Shown in pieces: positions 49,046 through 58,175 of a stretch of 64,000 bases of DNA (position 1 is the first letter of the stretch; every line of letters begins with the position of its first letter). A program made the translations under genes and the position numbers. Under the pieces are notes generated by a model. It saw only the letters and a list, made by a program, of their open reading frames with translations. It searched no databases and had not been told where the DNA came from. The stretch spans positions 95,234 through 159,233 of the forward strand of contig NZ_VNFK01000011.1 of NCBI RefSeq assembly GCF_007786235.1. The letters run 5' to 3'. Source of the DNA: Paenarthrobacter nitroguajacolicus. GTDB taxonomy: Bacteria; Actinomycetota; Actinomycetes; Actinomycetales; Micrococcaceae.

Positions 49046-51160
49046 ATGGTTATGCCTATTTTTGACACAGCAGCTGCCGTCGACGCGTCGGGGCCAAGAC
49101 CCCTCGGACTGAGCACGCCCCAGCCCGGGCTTTTCGACGTCGAAAACACGCAGAACCATCAGGTCAACGTTGCTGTCTTCGCGCCGGACCTCGAACGCGT
49201 TGAGGTGGCCTTCCAAGCACCCGGTGAGCCTTGGCGCGCCCACGTCCTCCCCAACGTGGAAGACGGCGTGCACTTTGGCTTGGTCAGTGGAATGCCGCCG
49301 GGTACGCGCTATGGCTTCCGCGCCGCACCCACCGAGGACGGGTTGCCCATGTCGGTTCCCGCGCTGGATTTGGATGCCGACGGCGAACAGCGGCTGTTGC
49401 TGGATCCGTATGGTCGCGCTGTGGACCAGCGGGGCGAATTCCTGACGAGTGTCCATGTGGACACCGGCTTTGACTGGGGCGACGACCTGCCACCTCGGAT
49501 ACCCCTGCGCACCTCGGTGATCTATGAAGCCCACGTCCGCGGACAGACGATGCTGCACCCGGACATCCCGGAGCACCTGCGTGGGACGTACGCGGGCATG
49601 GCGCATCCAGTGATGATCCAGCACCTGACAGAACTTGGAATTACCGCGGTGCAGCTCCTCCCCATCCACTTCCACCTGGATGAATCGCATCTCCAGGACC
49701 TGGGCATGACCAATTACTGGGGCTACAACACCGCTGCCTTCTTTGCACCCCATTCGGACTACGCCACGGAAGCTGCCCGCAACGCCGGCCCGCACGCGGT
49801 GCAGGACGAGCTCAAGGGCATGATCAAGCTCCTGCATGCCGCCGGAATCGAAGTCATCCTGGACGTCGTGTACAACCACACCGCGGAGGCCGGTCCTGAC
49901 GGCCCCGCCCTGAGCTTCCGCGGGCTCGCGGAGTCGCGCTATTACCGGCATGATGCCCACGGGCGCTACCTGGACACCACCGGCTGTGGCAACACCTTGG
50001 ACTTCAGCGATCCCGTAGTGGTGGATCTGGCGCTGGACTCCTTGCGGTACTGGGTGAACGACTTCCATGTGGACGGGTTCCGCTTCGACCTCGCCGTGAC
50101 CCTGTGCCGGGATGCCGGCAACACCTTCGACCCCCAGCACCCCTTCCTGCAGGCCATCGCCGAGGACCCGGTTCTGTCTGCGGTCAAGCTCATCGCCGAG
50201 CCGTGGGACGTGGGCTATGGGGGCTGGCAGACGGGCCGTTTCCCGCAAGGATGGTCGGATTGGAACGACCATTTCCGGGACGGCGTCCGCAGCTTCTGGC
50301 TGTCCGACCGCGCTGCCATCGAGGCCGGCGGCCAAGGCGGCTCGGTGGCCTCGTTGGCTGAGCTGATGGCCGGTTCCGCCAACCTCTTCGCATCCTCCGG
50401 GCGAACCCGGCTGGCCTCGGTCAACTTCATCACGGCCCACGACGGTTTCACGCTCAAGGACCTGGTCAGCTACGACCGGAAGCACAACGAGGCCAACGGG
50501 GAGCAGAACCGTGACGGCCACGGCGATAACCGCAGCTACAACCATGGCGTGGAGGGCAGGAGCGAAAACGAGGCCATTGTGGCTGCCCGCTCGCTGTCCA
50601 TCCGCAACCTGATGGCCACCTTGCTGTTGTCCTTCGGCGTCCCCATGATCACGGCCGGCGACGAACTTGGCCGGACCCAGCAGGGCAACAACAACGCCTA
50701 CTGCCAGGACAACCCCACGGCGTGGCTTGATTGGAGCCGGACCCAGGAAGCCAATGCCATGTTCAGGACCACGCGGGAGTTGGTCCGTCTACGCCGCTGG
50801 TTCCTGCGGCACCAGCCGGAGAGCTTCCCCGGCAAAGCCAATGACTCCAGCCTGCAGTGGTTCGATGACAAGGGCAAACGCATGACACCCGCGCGTTGGA
50901 ACGATCCCAACGTCCGCTCCGTCCAGCTGCTCATGGGCCATGAGGACAGCGAAATCCGGGGTCTGATCGTGGTGAACGGAAGCAACAAGGACGTGAAAAT
51001 GGTCCTGCCGGAGATCCTGAGCGAATCGGGCATCGGCAAGCGCATGTTCGAACTTCGCTTCACCACGTCGGTGCTGCATGAGCGCCGGAAGGGCGCATTG
51101 GTTGCCTCGGGGGAGCGGGATATCCTGCAAGCCAACACCATCAACATCTACCGCACCTAG
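49046..51160 (+). CDS. glgX: Glycogen debranching protein GlgX
   Basis: A 704-residue GH13 isoamylase-type enzyme. The N-terminal CBM48-like domain (VNVAVFAPDLERVEVAFQ) is followed by the catalytic barrel with VILDVVYNHTAE, nucleophile Asp in DGFRFDLAVTL, acid Glu in KLIAEPWDVG and the stabilising FITAHDGFTL. It removes alpha-1,6 branches left by glycogen phosphorylase. The frame is open 420 bases further, antisense to the nitrilase gene. I start at ATG 49046, though GTG 49025 or ATG 49052 are possible. No Shine-Dalgarno is evident. Confidence 0.9.
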   Translation: MVMPIFDTAAAVDASGPRPLGLSTPQPGLFDVENTQNHQVNVAVFAPDLERVEVAFQAPGEPWRAHVLPNVEDGVHFGLVSGMPPGTRYGFRAAPTEDGLPMSVPALDLDADGEQRLLLDPYGRAVDQRGEFLTSVHVDTGFDWGDDLPPRIPLRTSVIYEAHVRGQTMLHPDIPEHLRGTYAGMAHPVMIQHLTELGITAVQLLPIHFHLDESHLQDLGMTNYWGYNTAAFFAPHSDYATEAARNAGPHAVQDELKGMIKLLHAAGIEVILDVVYNHTAEAGPDGPALSFRGLAESRYYRHDAHGRYLDTTGCGNTLDFSDPVVVDLALDSLRYWVNDFHVDGFRFDLAVTLCRDAGNTFDPQHPFLQAIAEDPVLSAVKLIAEPWDVGYGGWQTGRFPQGWSDWNDHFRDGVRSFWLSDRAAIEAGGQGGSVASLAELMAGSANLFASSGRTRLASVNFITAHDGFTLKDLVSYDRKHNEANGEQNRDGHGDNRSYNHGVEGRSENEAIVAARSLSIRNLMATLLLSFGVPMITAGDELGRTQQGNNNAYCQDNPTAWLDWSRTQEANAMFRTTRELVRLRRWFLRHQPESFPGKANDSSLQWFDDKGKRMTPARWNDPNVRSVQLLMGHEDSEIRGLIVVNGSNKDVKMVLPEILSESGIGKRMFELRFTTSVLHERRKGALVASGERDILQANTINIYRT

Positions 51161-51187
51161 ACAGCAACTCAACCGGGAGTCCTCTGC

Positions 51188-51658
51188 ATGAACCGCAGCC
51201 GCAGCAAACTGGTGGCCTTCGCGGGGCTGGTGATCGCCGTCGTCGTACTTGTGGTGGCCATGGTGGGTGGCGGCGGGCTGACGGCGCCGTCCACAGCGCC
51301 GCCCTCCAGCGTTCAAACCACGACGCCGGAACCCGGCACCGCGCCGACCGCACCGGTGGTTGCAAACCCGTCCGCCCTGCCCACCATCAACGCCTCGCAG
51401 TTACCCAAAGAAGGCCGGCAGACACTGGCCCTTATCGCGAAGGGTGGCCCGTACCCGTACGACCGCGACGGCGTTAACTTCGGCAACTTCGAGGGCCTGC
51501 TGCCCAAGAAGTCCGGTGGCTTCTACAAGGAGTACACGGTCCCCACTCCGGGAGAATCGGACCGTGGCGCCCGCCGCATCATCGTAGGCAAGGACGCCGC
51601 CAAGTACTACACCCCGGACCATTACGAGTCGTTCAAGTTCATCGTCGAAGGCAAGTAG
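51188..51658 (+). CDS. Secreted guanyl-specific ribonuclease (N1/Sa/T1 type)
   Basis: A 156-residue protein with an N-terminal signal or anchor helix (LVAFAGLVIAVVVLVVAMVG), a Pro/Thr/Ala-rich linker to about residue 65, and a microbial RNase domain. The catalytic triad pattern is present as Glu115 in YKEYTV, Arg130 in DRGARRII and His145 in TPDHYESF. It cleaves single-stranded RNA after G. The inhibitor gene follows 6 bases later, the usual protection against enzyme that fails to leave the cell. Confidence 0.88.
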   Translation: MNRSRSKLVAFAGLVIAVVVLVVAMVGGGGLTAPSTAPPSSVQTTTPEPGTAPTAPVVANPSALPTINASQLPKEGRQTLALIAKGGPYPYDRDGVNFGNFEGLLPKKSGGFYKEYTVPTPGESDRGARRIIVGKDAAKYYTPDHYESFKFIVEGK

Positions 51659-51664
51659 GAGCCC

Positions 51665-52024
51665 ATGAAGATCTATTCCGCAGACACCTGGACCCTCGAA
51701 GAACTGCAGGAGCAGATTTCCGACGCAGGCCGCAGGACCGTAATGGTCCCACCGGCCACCACCAAGCAGGCCGTCCTTGAGGTCTTCGGACAGGTCCTGG
51801 ACTTCCCGGAGTACTACGGCGTGAACCTGGACGCCCTGAACGACTCCCTGCACGACTACGCGGATGCGCTCTCGGAGGACGACGGCAGCCCGGTCACCAT
51901 GATTTGGCAGGTCCCCGCGGCCTACCGCACGGATCGCTCCTTCGGCGTCGTGTGCGAAATCCTGCAGGACGCCGAGCGCTACGCCGGCCGGGATCTGGCG
52001 GTCATCGCGGTCTTCGAGCACTAA
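51665..52024 (+). CDS. Barstar-family ribonuclease inhibitor
   Basis: A 119-residue acidic protein with the barstar pattern. The segment TTKQAVLEVFGQVLDFPEYY contains the inhibitory helix. GVNLDALNDSLHDYADAL carries the NLDALNDSL core whose acidic residues plug the RNase active site. It stays in the cytoplasm and neutralises the RNase encoded directly upstream; GGAGCCC precedes its ATG. Confidence 0.88.
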   Translation: MKIYSADTWTLEELQEQISDAGRRTVMVPPATTKQAVLEVFGQVLDFPEYYGVNLDALNDSLHDYADALSEDDGSPVTMIWQVPAAYRTDRSFGVVCEILQDAERYAGRDLAVIAVFEH

Positions 52025-52348
52025 CTGCGCCGACGTACCTTTCGTGCTGGCCAACGCCCGGACAGGAACCGCCTGGAATGACCATGCGGCGAGCTGAGAC
52101 GTAGCCCAGCGTTGGTTCCCATGGGTTGATGAATCGAGTCGAAAAGCGCCTTAGTGCTGAATATTCGCCAATCGTGACGCGAAAATTAGATCATTTCTTG
52201 ATTTTTTTCATATGTTTCAAGAATTTGAAATTTCGCCTATCGACTGAGCGAACGGCACTATGCTTTGACATGCGGTGCAAAGTATCGCCAGGTCAAATTT
52301 GCTGTCGGAGAAGAAGCTCGACTACTAAGTCGGCGCGCAAGACATGAG
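52025..52348. other. AT-rich intergenic segment
   Basis: About 320 bp with no convincing gene. The stretch 52185-52240 is strikingly AT-rich (AAATTAGATCATTTCTTG, TTTTTTTCATATG, TTTGAAATTT) in an otherwise GC-rich chromosome. This suggests a strong promoter zone or horizontally acquired DNA that includes the next gene. Confidence 0.5.
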
Positions 52349-53275
52349 ATGGGAAGCCGGAAAGTGTCGATAAGAATTCCTGAACGCCGGGAACGCCGGG
52401 AACGCCGGGAACGCTGGGCAGGGTATGTGGTGGCCTCGCTTGCCACAGGCGTCGCGCTGGCTATTTCGTCTTGTTCCGGTGCGGCGGGTAGTTCAATCAC
52501 GCCGGACCCATCGGGAAAAGTTCAGCTGGATTACGAGAACTCTCTCATCGTATTCCCAGTTGACGCGTACAGAATTTCGACCCATGATCGCTCTCGGATT
52601 CTCCTTGCGAGGGAAGTCATCATGACTACGTGCATGAAGAAATTCGGCTTCATCGATGATCCGAATGCTGCCTATCCGAAGGCAGAAAACCGGAACTACG
52701 GCGTGTGGAACGTTGATCGAGTGAGGCAGAACGGATTCCGGCTTATTGGGGAAGACGCTCAATCGAACCCGGAGCACGATAAGGCGGGCTCGTGGGGTGA
52801 TGCCAGATACGAGTGTCTTGCCAGCGAAAAGAGCAAGATCGATGAAGTTACTCCATCGGATGATCTGATGAATGGCGGTGTTGCAGGTGAAATTGCTTTG
52901 AAAAGCCTGGCAATGGCCTCAGAAACTGATGCCTGGAAAAACGCCAAAGACGACTGGGACAAGTGCATTTCAGCGGCCGGTCTGACGCCGGGACGGGACA
53001 CCACCAAAGCGAAGTGGTCGAGCCAGCAGTCCTTTGACCTGCAGCTGAGGACCGATCAGCGAAACCCTTCAAAGTCAGACGCAGCTGAGGGCATCCGAAT
53101 CGCCACGATTGAGGCCGAGTGTAATCAGGAAGTACGACTAACCCAAACGCTCGGTGATATTCAAGCAAGCTACCAGTTACCGCTCATTAGGCAGAATGAG
53201 GAAGTTCTTGCTGAGCTCAAGAAGGAGAGCCAGAAGTACGTGGATGCCACTGAGAAGCTCCGGCCCCGGCATTAA
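52349..53275 (+). CDS. Orphan putative lipoprotein with an RRE-repeat N terminus
   Basis: A 308-residue protein from ATG 52349. A very basic start (MGSRKVSIRIPERRERRERR) is encoded by four tandem 9-bp units. The hydrophobic helix VVASLATGVALAISSC ends at a possible lipobox Cys, and a charged, mainly helical mature domain follows with cysteines in MTTCMKKFGF, ARYECLASE, WDKCISAAG and EAECNQE. Similar Actinobacterial extracellular proteins exist (W.KCM/D.C patterns) but I cannot name the family. Codon use is less GC-biased than its neighbours. A strong terminator follows. Confidence 0.65.
   Translation: MGSRKVSIRIPERRERRERRERWAGYVVASLATGVALAISSCSGAAGSSITPDPSGKVQLDYENSLIVFPVDAYRISTHDRSRILLAREVIMTTCMKKFGFIDDPNAAYPKAENRNYGVWNVDRVRQNGFRLIGEDAQSNPEHDKAGSWGDARYECLASEKSKIDEVTPSDDLMNGGVAGEIALKSLAMASETDAWKNAKDDWDKCISAAGLTPGRDTTKAKWSSQQSFDLQLRTDQRNPSKSDAAEGIRIATIEAECNQEVRLTQTLGDIQASYQLPLIRQNEEVLAELKKESQKYVDATEKLRPRH
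52382..52417 (+). repeat. Four tandem 9-bp repeats encoding Arg-Arg-Glu
   Basis: GAACGCCGG three times and then GAACGCTGG, within the signal region of the orphan lipoprotein. The units keep the frame, so copy-number change would alter only the basic N terminus. Confidence 0.9.
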
Positions 53276-53280
53276 CGTCG

Positions 53281-53326
53281 CTGGCCCGCATTTCCGTCGT
53301 TGAGCAGCAACGGAAATGCGGGCCAG
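53281..53326. terminator. Strong bidirectional terminator between the lipoprotein and glgP
   Basis: CTGGCCCGCATTTCCGT and ACGGAAATGCGGGCCAG pair perfectly over 17 bp with a 12-nt loop. It lies between convergent stops. Confidence 0.85.
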
Positions 53327-53340
53327 CCACGTTCCTGGGG

Positions 53341-55965
53341 CTAGGCGTTCGCGATCAGCCCCAGTTCGGCCTTGGAAGCCAGCGCGCTGTGCTTCGGGAA
53401 CACGCGGACGGTGTAGCCGAACGAGCCTGAGCGGTTGATGACCAAGGATCCGTGGAAGAGATGGCGTCCGCCGCCGAGGTCCTCCACGGAGTCCAGTTCG
53501 GCCACCACGATGTCCTCAAGCTCGTCCGATTCCTCGGCGCGTCCGAAGGCCACCTCCACGGAGACATCGTCCGGGGTCAGGTTGTTGAGGGCCACGTAGG
53601 CGTTGACCTGGAGTGTGTCGCCCACCTGGGGTTCCTCGGAGACACCCACGGAATCCACGTGTTCCACCACAACCTCAGGCCATGCGCTGCGGACCTTGGA
53701 GGTCCAGGCAGCGAGTTCCTTGGCTTCCTTGAAGGATTCGGCCACGGCGCGGCGCCCGGATACGGCGGCCGGGCAGTAGAGGTTGTTGACGTAGTCGTGG
53801 AGCATGCGTTCGGCCGAAACCGCGGGGCCGAGGTGTGCCAGGGTGTGCTTGATCATGGACACCCAATGGGTGGGCACGCTCTCACGGCTTGATTCCGACG
53901 GTCCTGCAGCGCCGGCTCCCTGGGCCACGGTGGTGCCGTAGAAGCGCGGAGCCACCTGGGTTTCCAGCAGCTCGTACAGTGCCGACGCTTCGATGTCGTC
54001 GCGTTCCTCGGAGGACGAGTTGTTGTTGGCAGTGGGGATCGCCCAGCCGTTTTCGCCGTCGTACATCTCGTCCCACCAACCGTCCAGGACGGACAGGTTG
54101 AGCGAGCCGTTGATGGCGGCTTTCATGCCGGACGTTCCGCAGGCTTCCAGGGGACGGAGCGGGTTGTTGAGCCAGACGTCGCAGCCTGGGAACAGGGTCC
54201 GTGCCATGGCGATGTCGTAGTTCGGGAGGAAGACGATCCTGTGCCGGACTTCGGGGTCGTCAGTGAAGCGGACCAGGTCCTGGATCATTTTCTTGCCGGC
54301 GTCGTCGGCCGGGTGCGACTTGCCTGCGATGACCAACTGGATGGGGTGCTTGGGATCGAGCAAGAGCGCCTTCAAACGTGCGGGGTCGCGCAGCATGAGG
54401 GTGAGCCGCTTGTAGGTGGGCACGCGGCGGGCAAAGCCGATGGTCAACACGTCCGGGTCCAGCACGGAGTCAGTCCACGCGAGTTCGGCGTCGGCAGCGC
54501 CGCGCTTCTTCCACGAGGCCCGGAGCCGGCGTCGAACGTCCTCAATGAGTTGGGCGCGGAGCTCCCGGCGGAGTGCCCACACATCTTCGTCGCTGACGTT
54601 GTAGGCCAGGTCCCAGCGTCCGAGTGCTTCGGCTTCCGCGCCGAACTGGTTGCGGGCCAGGGAGGAGATCCTGGGATCCACCCAGGTGGGTACGTGGACG
54701 CCGTTGGTGACGGAGGTGATGGGGATTTCGGAGTGGTCGAATCCTGGCCAGAGCCCGGCGAACATTTCGCGGGACACCACGCCGTGCAGCTTGGCCACGC
54801 CGTTGGCGCGCTGCGCCAGGCGCAGGCCCATCACCGCCATGTTGAAAACGGAAGGGTTGCCGCCGTCGTAATTTTCGCGTCCGAGTTCCAGGATCCGGTC
54901 GGTCGGCACTGCGGGAGCCAGGCCTGCCTCGAAGAAGTGCTTGATCTGTACGGTTTCGAAGCGGTCGATGCCTGCGGGAACGGGCGTGTGCGTCGTGAAG
55001 ACTGTGGACGCGCGACCTGCGGCCAGTGCTTCGTCCCAGCTGAGGGGCTGGTTGGGATCGGACATGGCTTCCTGGATGCGTTCGATTCCCAGGAAGCCGG
55101 CGTGGCCTTCGTTGGTGTGGAAGACTTCGGGCGCGGGTGTGCCGGTGATTTCCTGGTAAACGCGCAGGGCCTTGACGCCGCCCATGCCCAGGAGGAGTTC
55201 CTGCTGGAGGCGGTGGTCGCCGCCGCCGCCGTAGAGGCGGTCGGTGATGCCGCGCGCGGCTTCGTCGTTGGAGGGGACGTTGGAGTCCAACAGCAGCAGC
55301 GGAACGCGTCCGACGTCGGCGCGCCACACGTGCGCGTGAAGCTCGCGGCCGTTGGGCAGCGGCAGGGAGATCTGAACGGGTTTGCCGGGGACGCCGTCCC
55401 GGGCAGGGTGGCGAAGCAGCGTCAGGGGGAGCCCGTCGGGGTCCAGCACCGGGTAGGTTTCCTGCTGCCAGGCGTCGCGTGAGAGCGACTGCTTGAAGTA
55501 GCCGGCCTGGTAAAGGAGTCCGACGCCGATCAGCGGCACGCCGAGGTCGGAGGCCGCTTTGAGGTGGTCGCCGGCGAGGATGCCGAGGCCGCCGGAGTAC
55601 TGCGGGAGTACCTCGGTGATGCCGAATTCGGGGGAGAAGTACGCGATGCAGGCCGGAGCGTCTTCGCCGAGGCCTTGGTACCAGCGCGGTTCGCTAAGGT
55701 AACGGTCAAGGTCGGCCGCGGCGTGCTGCACGCGGTCAACGACGTCGCCGTTGTTGGCGAGGTCCTGCAGTTGTTCGCGGCTGATCGACCCCAGGAGTGC
55801 AATGGGGTCGTGCTGCGACGCCTCCCAGAGAGCCGGGTTGAGGCTCGCAAAAAGTTCCCGAGTGGGCCGGTGCCAGGACCAACGCAAATTAGTCGCCAAA
55901 CGGGCCAGAGGCCGGATGGGCTCGGGGAGGACGGTACGGACTGTAAACCTTCGAATAGCCTTCAC
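53341..55965 (-). CDS. glgP: Alpha-glucan (glycogen/maltodextrin) phosphorylase
   Basis: An 874-residue GT35 phosphorylase of the bacterial/archaeal alpha-glucan type. An N-terminal DUF3417-like region has LATNLRWSWHRPTRELFASL and YFSPEFGITEVLPQYSGGLG. The catalytic part has VFHTNEGHAGFLGIER, TTHTPVPAGIDRF, VTNGVHVPTW, and the PLP-lysine motif CGTSGMKAAINGSLNL. It releases glucose 1-phosphate from glucan ends. GTG 55965 is supported by TAGTGT seven bases upstream (leaderless); GTG 55974 is the alternative. It is divergent from glgE. Confidence 0.92.
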   Translation of the reverse strand: MKAIRRFTVRTVLPEPIRPLARLATNLRWSWHRPTRELFASLNPALWEASQHDPIALLGSISREQLQDLANNGDVVDRVQHAAADLDRYLSEPRWYQGLGEDAPACIAYFSPEFGITEVLPQYSGGLGILAGDHLKAASDLGVPLIGVGLLYQAGYFKQSLSRDAWQQETYPVLDPDGLPLTLLRHPARDGVPGKPVQISLPLPNGRELHAHVWRADVGRVPLLLLDSNVPSNDEAARGITDRLYGGGGDHRLQQELLLGMGGVKALRVYQEITGTPAPEVFHTNEGHAGFLGIERIQEAMSDPNQPLSWDEALAAGRASTVFTTHTPVPAGIDRFETVQIKHFFEAGLAPAVPTDRILELGRENYDGGNPSVFNMAVMGLRLAQRANGVAKLHGVVSREMFAGLWPGFDHSEIPITSVTNGVHVPTWVDPRISSLARNQFGAEAEALGRWDLAYNVSDEDVWALRRELRAQLIEDVRRRLRASWKKRGAADAELAWTDSVLDPDVLTIGFARRVPTYKRLTLMLRDPARLKALLLDPKHPIQLVIAGKSHPADDAGKKMIQDLVRFTDDPEVRHRIVFLPNYDIAMARTLFPGCDVWLNNPLRPLEACGTSGMKAAINGSLNLSVLDGWWDEMYDGENGWAIPTANNNSSSEERDDIEASALYELLETQVAPRFYGTTVAQGAGAAGPSESSRESVPTHWVSMIKHTLAHLGPAVSAERMLHDYVNNLYCPAAVSGRRAVAESFKEAKELAAWTSKVRSAWPEVVVEHVDSVGVSEEPQVGDTLQVNAYVALNNLTPDDVSVEVAFGRAEESDELEDIVVAELDSVEDLGGGRHLFHGSLVINRSGSFGYTVRVFPKHSALASKAELGLIANA

Positions 55966-55972
55966 GAGCGCC

Positions 55973-55978
55973 ACACTA
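55973..55978 (-). promoter_or_regulatory. -10 of the proposed leaderless glgP promoter
   Basis: TAGTGT on the minus strand, then GGCGCTC and GTG 55965. Confidence 0.5.
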
Positions 55979-56083
55979 ACTGACTGACATGGCAGTCGGA
56001 ACTGCTTTGGGTTTCTTTTAGGTAAAAGACATCTTGCGTCGAGGAGAAAGGTCGTGTGCTTAGCATTCTGTGATTTTTGTCGC

Positions 56084-56089
56084 TAACGT
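56084..56089 (+). promoter_or_regulatory. -10 of the proposed leaderless glgE promoter
   Basis: TAACGT followed by seven bases and GTG 56097; nearby GTGs at 56070 and 56091 lie too close to or before it. Confidence 0.5.
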
Positions 56090-56096
56090 CGTGCTT

Positions 56097-58175
56097 GTGA
56101 CGAATACCGTGCGAACCACCACCGCCCTGAAATCCAAGACGAAAACGGACATCACCGACGGACTTCGCTTCGGCCGGTTCCCCATCACGGCCGTCCAGCC
56201 GGTGGTTGAGGGTGGCCGTTTCCCGGCGAAGGCCCTGCCTGGGGAGGATCTCGTGGTGGGCGCCACGGTCTTCCGTGAAGGCCACGACCAGCTGGGCGTG
56301 TCCGCTGTCCTGCTCGACCCCAGGGGCAGGGAGCGCCAGCGTGTGCGGCTGGCCCCCGCTCAGGGTGAGGAGTGGAAAGGCCTGGACCGCTGGGAAGGCC
56401 TCATCACGCCGGCCGGTACCGGCGCTTGGTCATTCGTCATCGAGGCCTGGCACGACCGCTACGGCACCTGGCACCACAATGCCGAGGTGAAGGTGGCCGC
56501 CGGTATTGACGTTGAGTTGATGCTCGCCGAGGGCGCTGCCCTCCTTGCGGGTGCTGCGGACGACGCCGGACGCACCGGTGCTGACAAGCGCACCTTGCGT
56601 GCCGCTTCCGTCGTGCTGGCCGATACCACCAAGACTGCCGAGGAGCGCCTTGGTGCCGGTTTCAGCCCCGAGGTGCTGGCCGCCGTCGGACGTCTTCCGA
56701 TCCGTGAACTGGTGACGGTCTCTGAGCGTTTCCCGCTGCAGGTGGAGCGCGATCTCGCTGGCCGCGGTTCCTGGTATGAGTTCTTTCCGCGCTCCGAGGG
56801 GGCCGTGGTGGACCACGCCACCGGTGTGTGGACCTCCGGTAATTTCCGCACGGCAGCCAGGAGGCTCGACGCCGTTGCGGACATGGGCTTCGACGTCATC
56901 TACCTGCCGCCCATCCACCCGATCGGTTTCCAGCACCGCAAGGGACGCAACAACACGCTGACGCCGGGACCCCAGGATCCGGGTTCGCCATGGGCCATCG
57001 GTTCCAAGGACGGTGGCCACGATGCCATCCACCCGGAACTGGGAACGTTCGAGGACTTCGACGCTTTTGTGGCCAGGGCCAATGAGCTGGGACTCGAAGT
57101 CGCTTTGGACCTCGCATTGCAGGCCGCGCCGGACCACCCCTGGGTCACGTCCAACCCCGAATGGTTCACCACCCGTGTGGATGGTTCCATCGCCTACGCC
57201 GAAAATCCGCCAAAGAAGTACCAGGACATCTATCCCCTGAACTTCGACAATGACCCGACGGGCCTTTCCAAGGAAATTCTTCGGATCGTTCAGCTGTGGA
57301 TCAGCCATGGCGTGAAGATTTTCCGCGTTGATAATCCCCACACCAAGCCCGTGTGGTTCTGGGAATGGCTGATCGGCAAGATCAACAAGAAGAACCCCGA
57401 AGTTGTTTTCCTGGCGGAGGCTTTCACCCGCCCGCCGATGATGCACGCGTTGGGCCGTGCAGGATTCCAGCAGTCCTACACGTACTTCACGTGGCGGAAC
57501 ACCAAGACCGAGTTGGAAGAGTACTTCCACGAGGTCAGCCATGTAAGCCCGGCGTATTTCCGCCCCAACTTCTTCGTCAACACCCCGGACATCCTGACGG
57601 AGTACCTGCAGTACGGCGGCCCGGCGGCGTTCCGTATCCGTGCCGCTCTGGCAGCGACAGCAAGCCCGCTCTGGGGTGTCTACGCGGGCTACGAGTTGTA
57701 CGAACACGTGGCCCGTCCAGGCGCCGAGGAGTACATCGACAACGAGAAGTACGAGTACAAGGCAAGGGACTGGGAGGGGGCCGCCGAGTCCGGACGGACC
57801 CTGGCGCCGTACATCACCAGGCTCAACACCATCCGCAAGAACCACTTGGCTTTGGGGGACCTGCAGAACCTCACCCTGCACCGCAGCACGGACGATGCCA
57901 CGATCGTCTACTCCAAGCACAAGACGTTGCCGGACGGCACCAAGGACACCTTGATCATCGTGGTGAACGTGGACCCCCACAGCACCCGCGAGAGCACGGT
58001 TTCCCTGGACCTGGCCGCCCTGCACCTGGACCCCTCCGACCTCAATGAGGACGGTCGGTTCAGGGTGGATGACTTGATCAGCGGCCAGAGCTGGGAGTGG
58101 GGCGAGCACAACTACGTTCGGCTGGATGCCCATGTTGAGCCCGCGCACATCCTGAGCATCCGGAGGCAGCCTTAG
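56097..58175 (+). CDS. glgE: Alpha-1,4-glucan:maltose-1-phosphate maltosyltransferase
   Basis: A 692-residue GH13_3 enzyme that extends alpha-1,4-glucans with maltose from maltose 1-phosphate. The N-terminal segment GLRFGRFPITAVQPVVEGGR, the barrel start YLPPIHPIGFQHRKGRNN, the nucleophile Asp in IFRVDNPHTKPVWFWEW, acid Glu in VFLAEAFTRPPMM and the late FVNTPDIL region are the family hallmarks. It is divergent from glgP. The treS start overlaps its stop by one base, placing the whole GlgE pathway in one operon. Confidence 0.94.
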   Translation: MTNTVRTTTALKSKTKTDITDGLRFGRFPITAVQPVVEGGRFPAKALPGEDLVVGATVFREGHDQLGVSAVLLDPRGRERQRVRLAPAQGEEWKGLDRWEGLITPAGTGAWSFVIEAWHDRYGTWHHNAEVKVAAGIDVELMLAEGAALLAGAADDAGRTGADKRTLRAASVVLADTTKTAEERLGAGFSPEVLAAVGRLPIRELVTVSERFPLQVERDLAGRGSWYEFFPRSEGAVVDHATGVWTSGNFRTAARRLDAVADMGFDVIYLPPIHPIGFQHRKGRNNTLTPGPQDPGSPWAIGSKDGGHDAIHPELGTFEDFDAFVARANELGLEVALDLALQAAPDHPWVTSNPEWFTTRVDGSIAYAENPPKKYQDIYPLNFDNDPTGLSKEILRIVQLWISHGVKIFRVDNPHTKPVWFWEWLIGKINKKNPEVVFLAEAFTRPPMMHALGRAGFQQSYTYFTWRNTKTELEEYFHEVSHVSPAYFRPNFFVNTPDILTEYLQYGGPAAFRIRAALAATASPLWGVYAGYELYEHVARPGAEEYIDNEKYEYKARDWEGAAESGRTLAPYITRLNTIRKNHLALGDLQNLTLHRSTDDATIVYSKHKTLPDGTKDTLIIVVNVDPHSTRESTVSLDLAALHLDPSDLNEDGRFRVDDLISGQSWEWGEHNYVRLDAHVEPAHILSIRRQP

